From contig JAFEKX020000001.1 in assembly GCA_016893485.2 (NCBI GenBank), positions 4,216,001 through 4,280,000 of the forward strand: a DNA stretch of 64,000 nt, in the 5' to 3' direction. Below the pieces are notes generated by a model. That model had not been told where the DNA came from, did no database searches, and worked only from the letters and a program-made list of their open reading frames with translations. Positions 37,427-49,511 of this stretch are shown here, piece after piece (position 1 is the stretch's first letter; each line of letters opens with the position of its first letter). The stretch comes from Streptomyces sp. P3 (GTDB lineage Bacteria > Actinomycetota > Actinomycetes > Streptomycetales > Streptomycetaceae). Made by a program: the position numbers and the translations under genes.

Positions 37427-38635
37427 CTACCCGTGCGCCGCCGCCAGATGCTTCGCCAGCCGCGGCGACGCGAACTCCGTACCGCACACGAAGCGCATCA
37501 CAGGTCCGTACGACGACGCGGCCGGGAGGCCGGTGAAGTAGACGCCCGGGACGGACGAGACGTAGCCGGCGCCGAGCTTCGGGGTACCTCGGCTCACCGC
37601 GAGCTGGGTGCGGAGTTCGTGGCCCAGGAAGTCCATCGCCGCGATGTCGACGCGGTAGCCCGTCGCGGCGATGACGTGGTCGGCGGTGAGCTGCTCGGTG
37701 CCGCCGCCCGGGGTCGCGACGGTGAGCGTCGGGCCGGAGTTCGCCGGGCCCGCCTCCGCCTTTACGATCCGCTCGACCTCGCTGACCTGCACCTTCCCCT
37801 CGAATCGCTCGCGCAGCCACCACGCGCCGAGCGGGCCGAGCACCCGGCGGACCAGGTAGTGCCGGGTCTCGGCGGGGAGGTAGCGGTACGGGTGGGGGGT
37901 AGTAGCTCAGGGCCCAGAGGGACCAGGCGCGTCCGAAGGGCGACTCGGGGCGCAGCTTGGGCTGGTCCCACGGCGGTGCGCCGAACGCGACCCGGCCGTG
38001 TCCGCGCGACACGATCCGGACCTGTGCGCCCGCCTCCGCCGCCAACACCGCGGTCTCCAGGGCGGATTGACCGGCGCCGACGACGATCAGCTCCTTGCCC
38101 TTGAACCCGCTCAGGTCGTGGTGCTGGGAGCTGTGCGAGACGGGCGCGGTGGGTGCGGGCCCGTCGATCGCGGCAGCCGCCAGCTCCGGCGGGAGGTGGG
38201 CGAGGCCGTAGAGGCCGGTCGCGACCACGACCGCCCGTGCCGTGAACAACTCCCCGAGTCCAGCTTGAGTTCGAAGCCGCCGCCCTTCTTCCGGTCGACG
38301 GAGACGACCCGTACCCGCTCCAGCTCGGGCACCAGCTTCTGCTGGAACCACTCGCCGTAGCCGATGAAGGTCTCCACCGGGATGATGTCCTCGTCGGTGA
38401 CCAGGCGCGGGATGCCGGCCGCGTCGCAGTAGTCGACGAGGTTGTGGCCCGGCTGCGGGGCGTCGAGGCTGGAGGCGGCCGGGGTCGACTTCAGGAGCAT
38501 GCCGGCGGGCATGTGGTCCCGCCAGCTGACCATGGGCTCGCCGAAGACACGGACCGGAATGCCGCGTGCCCGCAGATGGGCGGCGGTGGACAGGCCGAAC
38601 GGCCCGGCGCCGATGACTGCTACCGGTTGAATCAC
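37427..38635 (-). CDS. FAD-dependent NAD(P)-binding monooxygenase-like protein (frameshifted)
   Basis: About 403 residues. Two Rossmann sites: VAVIGAGPFGLSTAAHLRAR at the N-terminus for FAD and IVVGAGQSALETAVLAAEAG for NAD(P)H; VIAATGYRVD is the conserved ATG motif near the end. The layout is that of flavin monooxygenases and lysine/ornithine N-hydroxylase-like enzymes. One base is lost near 38263 (KLDSG/ELFTARAVVVATG) and one near 37900 (SYYP/PYRYLPAE). It follows the ATP-grasp gene on the same strand with a 162-bp gap. Substrate unknown. Confidence 0.85.
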
Positions 38636-38797
38636 GAAGTCCCTCCCCAGGACGTCAATTCGTCACTTCGCGCTGGGGCCCGCTCGCTTGAGCCGCACCC
38701 GCTGGAGTCGCCGGTGCCGCTGGAGCCAGTGCCCGCCGCTCGAGTCACTGCTGCTGGAGTCACTGTCTGAACTGCTGCTGGAGTCCGACTGCTTGGA
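38636..38797 (-). repeat. Ser-coding degenerate repeat between ATP-grasp and monooxygenase genes
   Basis: Degenerate copies of CTGCTGGAGTCACTG on the plus strand. Read on the minus strand straight after the ATP-grasp TAG, in the same frame, it gives SKQSDSSSSSDSDSSSSDSS, a Ser/Asp run. It may be a C-terminal tail cut off by a base error or simply a non-coding repeat; I cannot decide. Confidence 0.5.
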
Positions 38798-40059
38798 CTA
38801 CAGCTTGGTGCCGCTGCCGCGCCGGTTAGTGCGCCACAGCTGGTACAGATGCCGCGCGCCCGGCCGCACGAAGCGGGCCAGCATCGTGAAGAACGGCCGC
38901 AGGTCGTCACCCGCGAGCCAGGCCAGCTCCGTCCCGCTCGCCCGCGCCGGTGCGTGCGGCGTCGTATAGCCGCTGCGGCGGTAGGCGAGGAGGGCGGGCA
39001 GGTCGATGTTCTCCACGATGTACCGGTGGCCGGCGCGCTGTTCGCCCTCGGGGACGGGGCGGCCGGTCAGGTCGAGGTGCATGGCGCGGACGACGTCCAC
39101 CCCCGACTCGTTCTCGAAGAGCCGGAACTGGGCGCCCATGCGGGGTTGAAGTCGAGCAGTTTGTACTGGCCGTCGCGCCGGTCGAAGCGCAGGTCGAGGT
39201 CGATGATGCCGGTGAAGCCGAGCTGTTTGATGAAACGTGCGGCAATGTCCGCAAGTTCCGGATTGTCGACCACGTACGCATTCGCCGTCATGCCCGCGTG
39301 CGGCGGCCAGGAACGCACCTTGACGCCGGTGAACATGGCGAGCGGTGTGGAGTCCTGGTCGAAGTAGGCATGCACGATCCAGTCCTCGGCCTCCTCCCTC
39401 GGAAGGTACTCCTGGAGGATCACCCCAGGTCGCTCGCCCCAGTCCCGGGCGAGCGTGAGCAGCCCCTCGCGGGTCGCGATCCTCGTCGTCCCGTTCACGG
39501 CCGGCCGGGAACGCCGTACGAACGCCTCCCTGTTCTTGGCCACGATCGGGAAGCGGGCCTTCTCCGCGAAGTCGACGATGTCGTCGTACGACTGCGGGAA
39601 GGCGGCCGTGGGACTCGGGATGCCGTGTTCGGCACAGAGTTCGTGCAGGCCCTGTTTGCTCGCGAGGTGTCGCGGCAACTTCGGTTCCACACGCGGGAAG
39701 AGGAAGCGGGAACCGAGCACGTCCTGGTGCTCGGCGATCAGGACCGCGGCCTCCTCGTCCGTCGGAATGAGGACGGTGGGCCGGCCGATGCGGCGCCCGA
39801 CGCGCAGCAGGCCCTCCACCAGTCGCCCGGGCTCCTCCGTGCCGGTCGTCGGCCAGACGAACGCGCGCTCCAGATAACGGGACGCGGCCGCCGGTGTGTA
39901 ACGGTCCTCCGTGATCGCATACATCGGCACGCCGAGGCGCCCCAGACTCCGGATCGCGCCCACCCCGCCGTGATGCAGCGGATAGTCGCCGAACTTGACG
40001 ATGAGGCCCGGCACTTCGCGGTCGGCCTCGAAAGGCACGCCACTGAAGCGCTTGGCCAC
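38798..40059 (-). CDS. ATP-grasp carboxylate-amine ligase-like protein (frameshifted)
   Basis: About 420 residues. It opens with a PurK/carbamoyl-phosphate-like N-terminal fold (VPGLIVKFGDYPLHHGGVGA), then ATP-grasp elements RFPIVAKNREAF (ATP-binding Lys), VILQEYLPREEAEDWIVHAY and the metal-binding end LLDFNPRMGAQFRLFENESG. It should join a carboxylate to an amine or thiol with ATP. One C is missing near 39137 (DFNP/RMGAQF). GTG 40059 is chosen, with GGGGA upstream; ATG 40113 is possible. With the FAD enzyme downstream it forms a possible two-step modifying pair. Confidence 0.82.
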
Positions 40060-40253
40060 GGGTCCCCCACGTGTCCCCCTACGGACCGGACCCACCCCGT
40101 CCGTGTCCCACAAAGGACGCTAAGCCGGAATTGCCTCTTCCGACAAGACCTATTCGGACATTGCGAACTCTTTAGACACTGCCGGTTAGCGCAACTCACC
40201 CGTAACGTGTGGCGCGGCCACATGCGAGTACGTACGAGAGTGAGGCAGCACCC

Positions 40254-41463
40254 ATGCCCCCCTTCGACCTTCCCGAGGGCGACCCCTTCGGCCCGCACAA
40301 CCTTCCCTACGGCGTCTTCTCGCCCGTCGGCTCGGACGAGCGGACCGTCGGCGTCCGGCTCGGCGACCACGTCCTCGACGCGGGCGCGGCGGCGGAGGCC
40401 CTCGGCTCCCGTACGTCTCCCTCCTCGCGCACCCGACCCTGGGCCCGCTCCTCGCCGCGGGCCACACGGCCTGGTCGGACGTCCGGCGCGCGCTGACCGC
40501 GTGGGTGACGGTCCCCTCCCACCAGGAGACGATCACCCCTACCTCCACCCCTCTCGTCGGTGACCCTGCACCTCCCCTTCGAGGTCGCGGACTACGTCGA
40601 CTTCTACGCCTCCGAGAACCACGCCCGGAACGTCGGCCGCATCTTCCGCCCCGACGCCCCCGACACGCTGACCCCCAACTGGAAGCACCTGCCGATCGGT
40701 TACCACGGCCGCGCCGGCACGGTCGTCGTCTCGGGCACGGATGTCGTCCGTCCGTCCGGACAGCGCAAGTCCCCGCCGACCCCGCGCCCGTGTTCGGCCC
40801 GTCCATCCGCCTGGACATCGAGGCGGAGGTCGGCTTCGTGGTGGGCGCGCCGTCGACGATGGGCACGCCGGTGCCGCTCGCCGACTTCCGCGAGCACGTG
40901 TTCGGTCTGTGCCTCCTCAACGACTGGTCGGCACGCGACATCCAGGCCTGGGAGTACGTCCCCCTCGGCCCGTTCCTCGGCAAGTCCTTCGCCACGTCGG
41001 TGTCGGCGTGGATCACCCCGCTGGACGCGCTGGAGGACTCCCGGGTCGCCCCGCCCGAGCGCACCCACGAACTCCTCCCCTACCTGGACGACTCGGCCGA
41101 GGAACCCGGCGGCTACGACCTCCGCATCACCGTCGCGATCAATGGCCACACGGTGTCCGAGCCGCCGTTCTCCACCATGTACTGGACGGCCGCCCAGCAA
41201 CTCGCCCAGATGACGGCCAACGGCGCGTCCCTCCGCACCGGCGACCTCTACGGCTCCGGGACGGTCAGCGGCCCGCTCGAACGCGAGCGCGGCTCGCTGC
41301 TGGAACTCACCTGGAACGGCAGCGACCCCTCGAACTCCCGTCCGGCAAGCGGACGTTCCTGGAAGACGGCGACGAGGTGACCCTGTCGGCATGGGCCCCG
41401 GGCGCGGACGGAACCCGGGTGGGGTTGGGCGAGGTCACGGGGCGGGTGGTGGGGCGGGGGTGA
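40254..41463 (+). CDS. fahA: Fumarylacetoacetase (frameshifted)
   Basis: About 404 residues. The N-terminal domain starts DLPEGDPFGPHNLPYGVFSP; the FAH core has FEVADYVDFYASENHARNVG (catalytic His nearby), NWKHLPIGYHGRAGTVVVSG, LDIEAEVGFVVG (metal-binding Glu pair), LLNDWSARDIQAWEYVPLGP and KSFATSVSAWITPLDAL. It splits fumarylacetoacetate into fumarate and acetoacetate, last step of tyrosine and homogentisate breakdown. ATG 40254 has GAGG upstream. About five single-base errors break it (near 40412, 40540, 40560, 40770, 41328), all mendable. No other tyrosine-breakdown gene is adjacent. Confidence 0.9.
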
Positions 41464-41988
41464 GGTGGTGGGGGTGAGGTGGTGAGGGTGGCGGTTGGGG
41501 TAGCGGGGGCTGCGGGCGGGGTTTTCCGGTGAGGGCGTCCAGTGGTCGCGCGGCTGGGGGTTGCAGGCGGGGGCGGCCGGGGTTGCGGGCCGGGGCGGCC
41601 GGTAGCTGTGGGGCGGATGCGGCCGATGATTTCCGGCGAGGGAGTCCAGTGGTCGCACGGCCGGGGTTGCGGGCCGGGGCGGCCGGTGGCTGTGGGGCGG
41701 GTGCGGCCGATGATTTCCGGTGAGGGCGTCCAGTGGTCGCACGGCCGGGCGCGGTCGGTGGTTGCTGTACACCTGACGCCGGTCGCCCGTGCAGTCATAC
41801 TGACGGCGGGCGACGCACATGCCGTGTGCCCGCCCCCGGGTACCGCCGCACCCGCGCCTTCCCACTCCACCCGCACTTCCTGCACGCCTCGTTCGACCCG
41901 TACGTCTCGCACCTCCCGTTGCTTCCGCGCATCCCGCGCACCCTGCACCTACCGTTCCTTCCGCTGACCAGGATCCGGAGCCCGTGGC
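41464..41988. other. Intergenic region with tandem repeats, 525 bp
   Basis: No gene is supported between fumarylacetoacetase and the M56 peptidase. 41464-41520 is G-rich simple sequence, 41522-41765 holds the tandem repeat listed separately, and 41770-41988 is C-rich upstream sequence with CACCTCCCG-like words and no clear promoter or BlaI-type dyad. Confidence 0.6.
41522..41765. repeat. Tandem repeat of about 84 bp, three copies
   Basis: Copies start at TTTCCGGTGAGGG (41523), TTTCCGGCGAGGG (41630) and TTTCCGGTGAGGG (41714). Each runs through CCAGTGGTCGCACGGCCGGG, GGGCCGGGGCGGCCGG and GGGGCGGGTGCGGCCGATGA. The first copy is 107 bp because the CGGGGCGGCCGG part is doubled; the second is 84 bp; the third is cut short. 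Copies adjoin, so it is not a CRISPR array. Confidence 0.8.
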
Positions 41989-42927
41989 ATGACTGTCTGC
42001 CTGCTCCTGCTGAGCGTCGTCGCCCTCTCGGCCGCCGTGCCGGCTCCGCGTGCGCTGACCCGGGCCGTGTGGCCCGAGCGGGAACCCGTGGTCGGCCTCT
42101 GGGTGTGGCAGTGCCTGGTCGCAACGGTCCTGCTGTGCTGTCTCGCCGCCCTGGTGCTGGGCGCCGCCGCCGTCTTCCACACGGTCCGCGACCATGTCTT
42201 CGCCCCGGCTCCGCCCGCCGTGACCGCGGCCTACGACCTCTCCGCCGCCCCCGCCTGGGCCGTCGCCCTCACGCTCGCACTGGCCTGCGGAGCCGCCTGG
42301 ACGACGGCGATGCTGGCCCGCGAACTCGCCGAGGCGAGGCGCCGGCGCGGCCAGGCCCGGGCGCATCTGCGGGAGCGCGCCCCCGATCTGCCGGCCGGGC
42401 TGCCCGCGGCGCGCGGTCCCCTGCTGGTGCTGGAGGACGAGTACCCGGACGCCTGGTGGATGCCCGGCCATCCGCCCCAACTGGTCGTCACCACCGGCGC
42501 GTTGCACCGCCTCACCGGTCACCAACTGGACGCGGTCCTCACCCACGAGCGCGGTCACGCCCGGGCCCACCACGACTGGCTGCTACACCTCTCGACGGCG
42601 CTGGCCTCCGGTTTTCCGCACGTCCCGCTGTTCGCCCACTTCTGCGACCAGACCCACCGCCTGGTCGAACTGGCCGCGGACGACACCGCTTCCCGCCGGT
42701 GCGGCCACCTGACGACGGCACTGGCCCTCATCGAACTGAACAACCACCGAGGCGTCCTCTCCTGCGCCTCCAGCCACCGCCTCCTGGGCGAACGCGTCAA
42801 CCGCCTCCTGGACCCCCGCCCCCGCCTGGGCCGCCGCCACCGCGCCCTGACGACCACGGTCGCGACGCTGGTCCCCTTGCTGCCCCTGCTGATCGTGTTC
42901 GCACCTGGACTCACGGCGTTGGGGTGA
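41989..42927 (+). CDS. M56/M48-type membrane metallopeptidase
   Basis: 312 residues, intact. Helices at about 3-20, 38-62, 85-108 and a C-terminal pair (TTTVATLVPLLPLLIVFAPG) enclose a cytoplasmic-side catalytic part with HERGH (zinc ligands His186, His190; catalytic Glu187) in LDAVLTHERGHARAHHDWLL; ELAADDTASR supplies the third ligand Glu. This matches BlaR1/MecR1-like M56 peptidases without a sensor domain, common in actinobacteria. Such genes usually pair with a BlaI-family repressor, but none lies beside it. The role may be regulated proteolysis of a repressor or membrane quality control. Confidence 0.87.
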   Translation: MTVCLLLLSVVALSAAVPAPRALTRAVWPEREPVVGLWVWQCLVATVLLCCLAALVLGAAAVFHTVRDHVFAPAPPAVTAAYDLSAAPAWAVALTLALACGAAWTTAMLARELAEARRRRGQARAHLRERAPDLPAGLPAARGPLLVLEDEYPDAWWMPGHPPQLVVTTGALHRLTGHQLDAVLTHERGHARAHHDWLLHLSTALASGFPHVPLFAHFCDQTHRLVELAADDTASRRCGHLTTALALIELNNHRGVLSCASSHRLLGERVNRLLDPRPRLGRRHRALTTTVATLVPLLPLLIVFAPGLTALG

Positions 42928-43266
42928 GGGCGGTGAGTCGAGGGCGCCGGGGGCTGGACTGACGGTGGCGGGGAGGGCGTTGGCCTGGTGAGCCTGGTTG
43001 GGGAGGGTGGGTTGAGGGCGGCGGGCGAGGGCCCTGGGCCGGATACCCCGAACTCCCACCCTGGGCCCACTGCCCCGCACCGGCACCCAACCCGACCGCC
43101 GTGGGCCGAGGACCATACCGGGCCACTTACACGCCCCGGCCCCTTCACCTCGCGCCGGTCTCCGCACACCGGCCCCAGCCCCTCCACCCCGCTGCCGGTC
43201 TCCGCGCTCCGGCCCCTTCACCCCGCTGCCGGTCCCCGCACCCCAGCCCCGGCCTACCCCCCACCC
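42928..43266. other. Low-complexity intergenic region, 339 bp
   Basis: Lies between the M56 gene and recQ, which converge. It is C-rich with degenerate direct repeats CCCCGCTGCCGGTCTCCGC at about 43190-43245. No gene, promoter or convincing terminator is seen. Confidence 0.55.
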
Positions 43267-45366
<2,100 letters not shown>

Positions 45367-45654
45367 CGCTCGTCCCCGTACGTCGTCCCTCGACCACTGC
45401 GTCCACGATAGGGCTCCGCGCTGACAGCGTCGGAGTTATCCACAGGCTGGTGACGGTGGCGGCCGGGTCCGGCGGCGGTGGCGGGCGCCGTCCGGCGACG
45501 GTGACCGGCTGTGGTCAGTCGAATGGCTCCCGTCACATGGCGCGACCGATCCGGCCGGAACATGCTGCTGGGGCGGGACCGCGGAGGCCCGCCACGCCCC
45601 GAACGGACGGCGCGCCGTGCGTGCGGACGCCTCCCGAAGCCAAGGAGCCCCACC

Positions 45655-46194
45655 ATGTCCCCTCGGTCCCTGCAGGGTGCCGTCAAGGCCGCCGCCGCGA
45701 TGGCGACCGCCGCGGCCTTCGCGCTGACCGCCGCCCCGGCCCATGCCGCGCCCTACCCCGACCCGTCCGTGTGGACCCAGCTGAGCAAGACGACTCAGGC
45801 CACCAGCAAGTACGGGTACGAGGGGTTCGCCACGGCCGGCGGCTACGCGCGCACCGACACCTGCGTCGCCGACCCGACCTCGGGCGGCATGGGCTACCAC
45901 TACGTCAACCCGGCGAACATCGGCTCGGTCGACCCGCAGAAGCCCGCGGCCCTCGTCTACGCGGACGGGTTCACCAGCGCGTACACGGGCACGTCCAGCG
46001 GCGGCGCGCGCAAGCTGGTCGCGGTGGAGTGGGTCGTGAAGGACTCGGGGCAGACCGCGCCGACGCTGTTCGGGCAGACGTTCCAGAAGGACCAGCTCCC
46101 CGGCTACCTCACCCTCCACGCGTGGCTCTACAAGCCCAACTCGGCGGGCCTGTTCGCCGCGTGGAACCCCGAGGTCGTCTGTCCGGCGGTCTGA
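45655..46194 (+). CDS. Small secreted protein of unknown function
   Basis: 179 residues. Signal peptide of about 32 residues (SLQGAVKAAAAMATAAAFAL, cleavage after APAHA). The mature protein begins APYPDPSVWTQLSKTTQATS and contains KYGYEGFATAGGYARTDTCV, KLVAVEWVVKDSGQTAPTLF and a second Cys near the end (PEVVCPAV); the two Cys could form a disulfide. I do not recognise a domain. AAGGAG precedes ATG 45655. It is divergent from recQ and convergent with the nuo operon. Confidence 0.82.
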   Translation: MSPRSLQGAVKAAAAMATAAAFALTAAPAHAAPYPDPSVWTQLSKTTQATSKYGYEGFATAGGYARTDTCVADPTSGGMGYHYVNPANIGSVDPQKPAALVYADGFTSAYTGTSSGGARKLVAVEWVVKDSGQTAPTLFGQTFQKDQLPGYLTLHAWLYKPNSAGLFAAWNPEVVCPAV

Positions 46195-46206
46195 CCGCGC
46201 ACACGC

Positions 46207-46243
46207 GAAGGCCCCGGCTCCCGCGAAGGGAACCGGGGCCTTC
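46207..46243. terminator. Bidirectional terminator between the secreted-protein gene and nuoN
   Basis: GAAGGCCCCGG (46207-46217) and CCGGGGCCTTC (46233-46243) form a perfect 11-bp stem with a 15-base loop. It lies 13 bases after one stop and 10 after the other in a convergent pair, and should end the 16-kb nuo message. Confidence 0.85.
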
Positions 46244-46252
46244 GGCCTGTGC

Positions 46253-47913
46253 TCAGCGCACGAACACGCCGGCCTGGTTGGCCAGGTCCAGGAAGTACTG
46301 CGGGGCCACACCGAGGACGAGCGTGGCCGCCACGGCCACCCCGATCGTCGCCATGGTCAGCGGGGACGGGACCGCGACGGTGGGACCGTCCGGCCGCGGC
46401 TCGCTGAAGAACATGAGCACGATCACGCGGATGTAGAAGAACGCCGCGATGGCCGACGAGAGCACACCGACCACGACCAGCGGGGCCGCGCCACCGGACG
46501 CCGCCGCCTTGAACACGGCGAACTTCCCGGCGAAGCCTGCCGTCAGCGGAATGCCCGCGAAGGACAGCAGGAACACCGCGAACACGGCCGCGACCAGCGG
46601 CGACCTGCGTCCGAGCCCGGCCCACTTCGACAGGTGCGTCGCCTCGCCGCCCGCGTCCCGGACGAGCGTGACGACCGCGAAGGCGCCGATCGTCACGAAC
46701 GAGTAGGCGCCCAGGTAGAACAGCACGGACGAGACGCCGTCCCGGGTGGTCGCGATGACACCCGCGAGGATGAAGCCCGCGTGCGCGATCGACGAGTACG
46801 CCAGGAGCCGCTTGATGTCGGTCTGGGTGATTGCGACGATCGCGCCGCCCAGCATCGTGATGATCGCCACGCCCCACATGACGGGCCGCCAGTCCCAACG
46901 CAGGCCCGGCAGTACGACGTAGAGCAGGCGGAGCAACGCTCCGAAGGCGGCCACCTTGGTGGCGGCGGCCATGAAGCCGGTGACCGGGGTGGGCGCGCCC
47001 TGGTAGACGTCGGGCGTCCACATGTGGAACGGCACCGCGCCGACCTTGAACAGCAGTCCCATGACGATCATCGCGCCGCCGATGAGCAGTAGCGCGTCGT
47101 TGCCCATGGTGTCTCCGCGAGAGCGGGGTTGATGTTGGTGATGGAGCCGTCGACGACCTGGGAGATCGTGGAGTACGACATCGAGCCCGCGTAGCCGTAG
47201 AGCAGCGCGATGCCGAACAGGGTGAACGCGGAGGCGAAGGCGCCCAGGAGGAAGTACTTGACCGCGGCCTCCTGCGACAGGAGCCGCTTGCGGCGGGCCA
47301 GGGCGCACAGGAGGTAGAGCGGGAGCGAGAACACTTCCAGGGCGACGAACAGGGTCAGCAGGTCGTTGGCCGACGGGAAGACGAGCATTCCGGCGACCGC
47401 GAAGAGCAGGAGCGGGAACACCTCCGTGGTGGTGAACCCGGCCTTGACGGCGGCCTTCTCGCTGTCGCTGCCCGGTACGGACGCGGCCTGCGCGGCGAAC
47501 GAGTCGACGCGGCTGCCGTGCGCCTCCGGGTCGAGCCTGCGCTCGGCGAAGGTGAACAGGCCGACCAGTCCGGAGAGCAGGATCACGCCCTGGAGGAACA
47601 GGGAGGGCCCGTCGACGGCGATCGCGCCCATGGCCGCGATGTGCGCCTTGGTGGTGCCGTACCCGTCCGCCGCGAGCGCCACGACCGCCGCGAAGGCGGC
47701 ACACAGTGCTACGGCGGACACGAACACCTGGGCGTAGTAACGGGACTTGCGCGGGACGAACGCTTCGACCAGCACCCCGATGAGGGCCGCTCCGAGGATG
47801 ATCAAGGTGGGCGACAATTGCCCGTACTCGATCTTCGGCGCGTCGATCTTCGAGATCGGGTCGGCCGCGGTTGCCGCCGTTGTCCACAGGCTGTGGACGG
47901 CTGTTGCGCTCAC
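46253..47913 (-). CDS. nuoN: NuoN, proton-pumping membrane subunit (frameshifted)
   Basis: About 553 residues, antiporter-like subunit with 14 helices. Conserved parts: FVALEVFSLPLYLLCALARR with the key Glu, EAAVKYFLLGAFASAFTLFG with the pump Lys, MGLLFKVGAVPFHMWTPDVY and ITQTDIKRLLAYSSIAHAGF. The start is ATG 47913, overlapping the nuoM stop (ATGA). One C seems missing near 47113 (NPALAET/MGNDALLL). Last gene of the operon, followed by a strong terminator. Confidence 0.93.
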
Positions 47914-49506
47914 TTGGCCGCCTCCACCGAGGGCTTGGGATCCTTCTTGTGTACGTCGGACAGGGTCTGCTTGACCGACGGGTTCACGATGTCCGTGACG
48001 GGCTTCGGGTAGACGCCCAGGAAGATCAGCAGCACGATCAGCGGGGCGACGACCAGGAGTTCACGCGGGCGCAGGTCCGGCATCGTGGCGACCTCGGGCT
48101 TCACCGGGCCGGTCATCGTCCGCTGGTAGAGGACCAGGGTGTACAGCGCGGCGAGGACGATGCCGAAGGTGGCGATGATCCCGATCGCGGGGTAGCGCGA
48201 GAACGTGCCGACCAGGACCAGGAACTCGCTCACGAAGGGCGCGAGTCCGGGCAGCGACAGCGTGGCCAGACCGCCGATCAGGAAGGTGCCCGCGAGCACC
48301 GGGGCGACTTTCTGCACCCCTCCGTAGTCGGCGATCAGACGCGAGCCGCGCCGCGAGATCAGGAAGCCGGCGACGAGCATCAACGCGGCCGTGGAGATGC
48401 CGTGGTTGACCATGTAGAGCGTCGCGCCGGACTGGCCCTGGCTGGTCATCGCGAAGATGCCCAGGACGATGAACCCGAAGTGCGAGATCGACGCGTACGC
48501 CACCAGCCGCTTGATGTCCCGCTGCCCGACCGCGAGCAGCGCGCCGTAGATGATGCTGATCACGGCGAGGACGAGGATCACGGGCGTCGCCCACTTGCTG
48601 GCCTCCGGGAACAGCTGGAGGCAGAAGCGGAGCATCGCGAAGGTGCCGACCTTGTCGACGACCGCCGTGATCAGTACGGCGACCGGGGCCGTGGCCTCGC
48701 CCATCGCGTTCGGCAGCCAGGTGTGCAGCGGCCACAGGGGCGCCTTCACCGCGAAGGCGAAGAAGAAGCCCAGGAACAGCCAGCGTTCGGTGTTGGTCGC
48801 CATGTGCAGCGAGCCGTTGGCCCGCGCCTGTGCGATCTCCGCGAGCGAGAAGTTTCCGGCCACCACGTAGAGACCGATCACGGCCGCCAGCATGATGAGG
48901 CCGCCGACCAGGTTGTAGAGCAGGAACTTGACGGCCGCGTACGACCGTTGGGTGGCCGCCGCCTCGTCGCCCCCGCCGCGGTAGCGGCGGACTGATACGA
49001 GCCGTGGGCCCGGTCCCCGAAGCCGCCGATGAGGAAGTACATCGGGATCAGCATGGCTTCGAAGAAGATGTAGAAGAGGAAGACGTCGGTGGCCTCGAAG
49101 GAGATGATCACCATCGCCTCCACCGCAAGGATGAGAGCGAAGAAGCCCTGGGTGGGCCGCCAGCGTGTGCTGCCCGTTTCCTGCGGATCGGCGTCGTGCC
49201 AGCCCGCAAGGATGATGAACGGGATCAGCAGCGCGGTGAGCGCGAGGAGCGCGACCGCGATGCCGTCCACGCCCAACTCGTAACGGACCCCGAAGGCGGC
49301 GATCCAGGCGTGGGACTCGGTGAGTTGGTAGCGGTCGCCGCCCGGGTCGAAGCGCACCAGGACCGTGACGGCCAGTGCGAGCGTCGCCAGCGAGACCAGC
49401 AGCGCCAGCCATTTCGCGGCGGTGCGCCGGGCGGCCGGGACGGCGGCCGTGGCCACCGCCCCGAGGGCCGGGAGCGCCGCCGTCGCTGTCAGGAGGGAAA
49501 GGACAT
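47910..49506 (-). CDS. nuoM: NuoM, proton-pumping membrane subunit (frameshifted)
   Basis: About 532 residues, antiporter-like. Conserved parts: IISFEATDVFLFYIFFEAML, IPMYFLIGGFG, FFFAFAVKAPLWPLHTWLPN (pump Lys and HTWLP), VGQRDIKRLVAYASISHFGF and LSLPGLAPFVSEFLVLVG. Start ATG 49506, five bases after the nuoL stop. One C is missing near 49494, right after MSFP, so the first residues are out of frame with the rest, and one base is lost near 48975 (a loop rich in Gly/Ala). Confidence 0.93.
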
Positions 49507-49511
49507 CGGTA

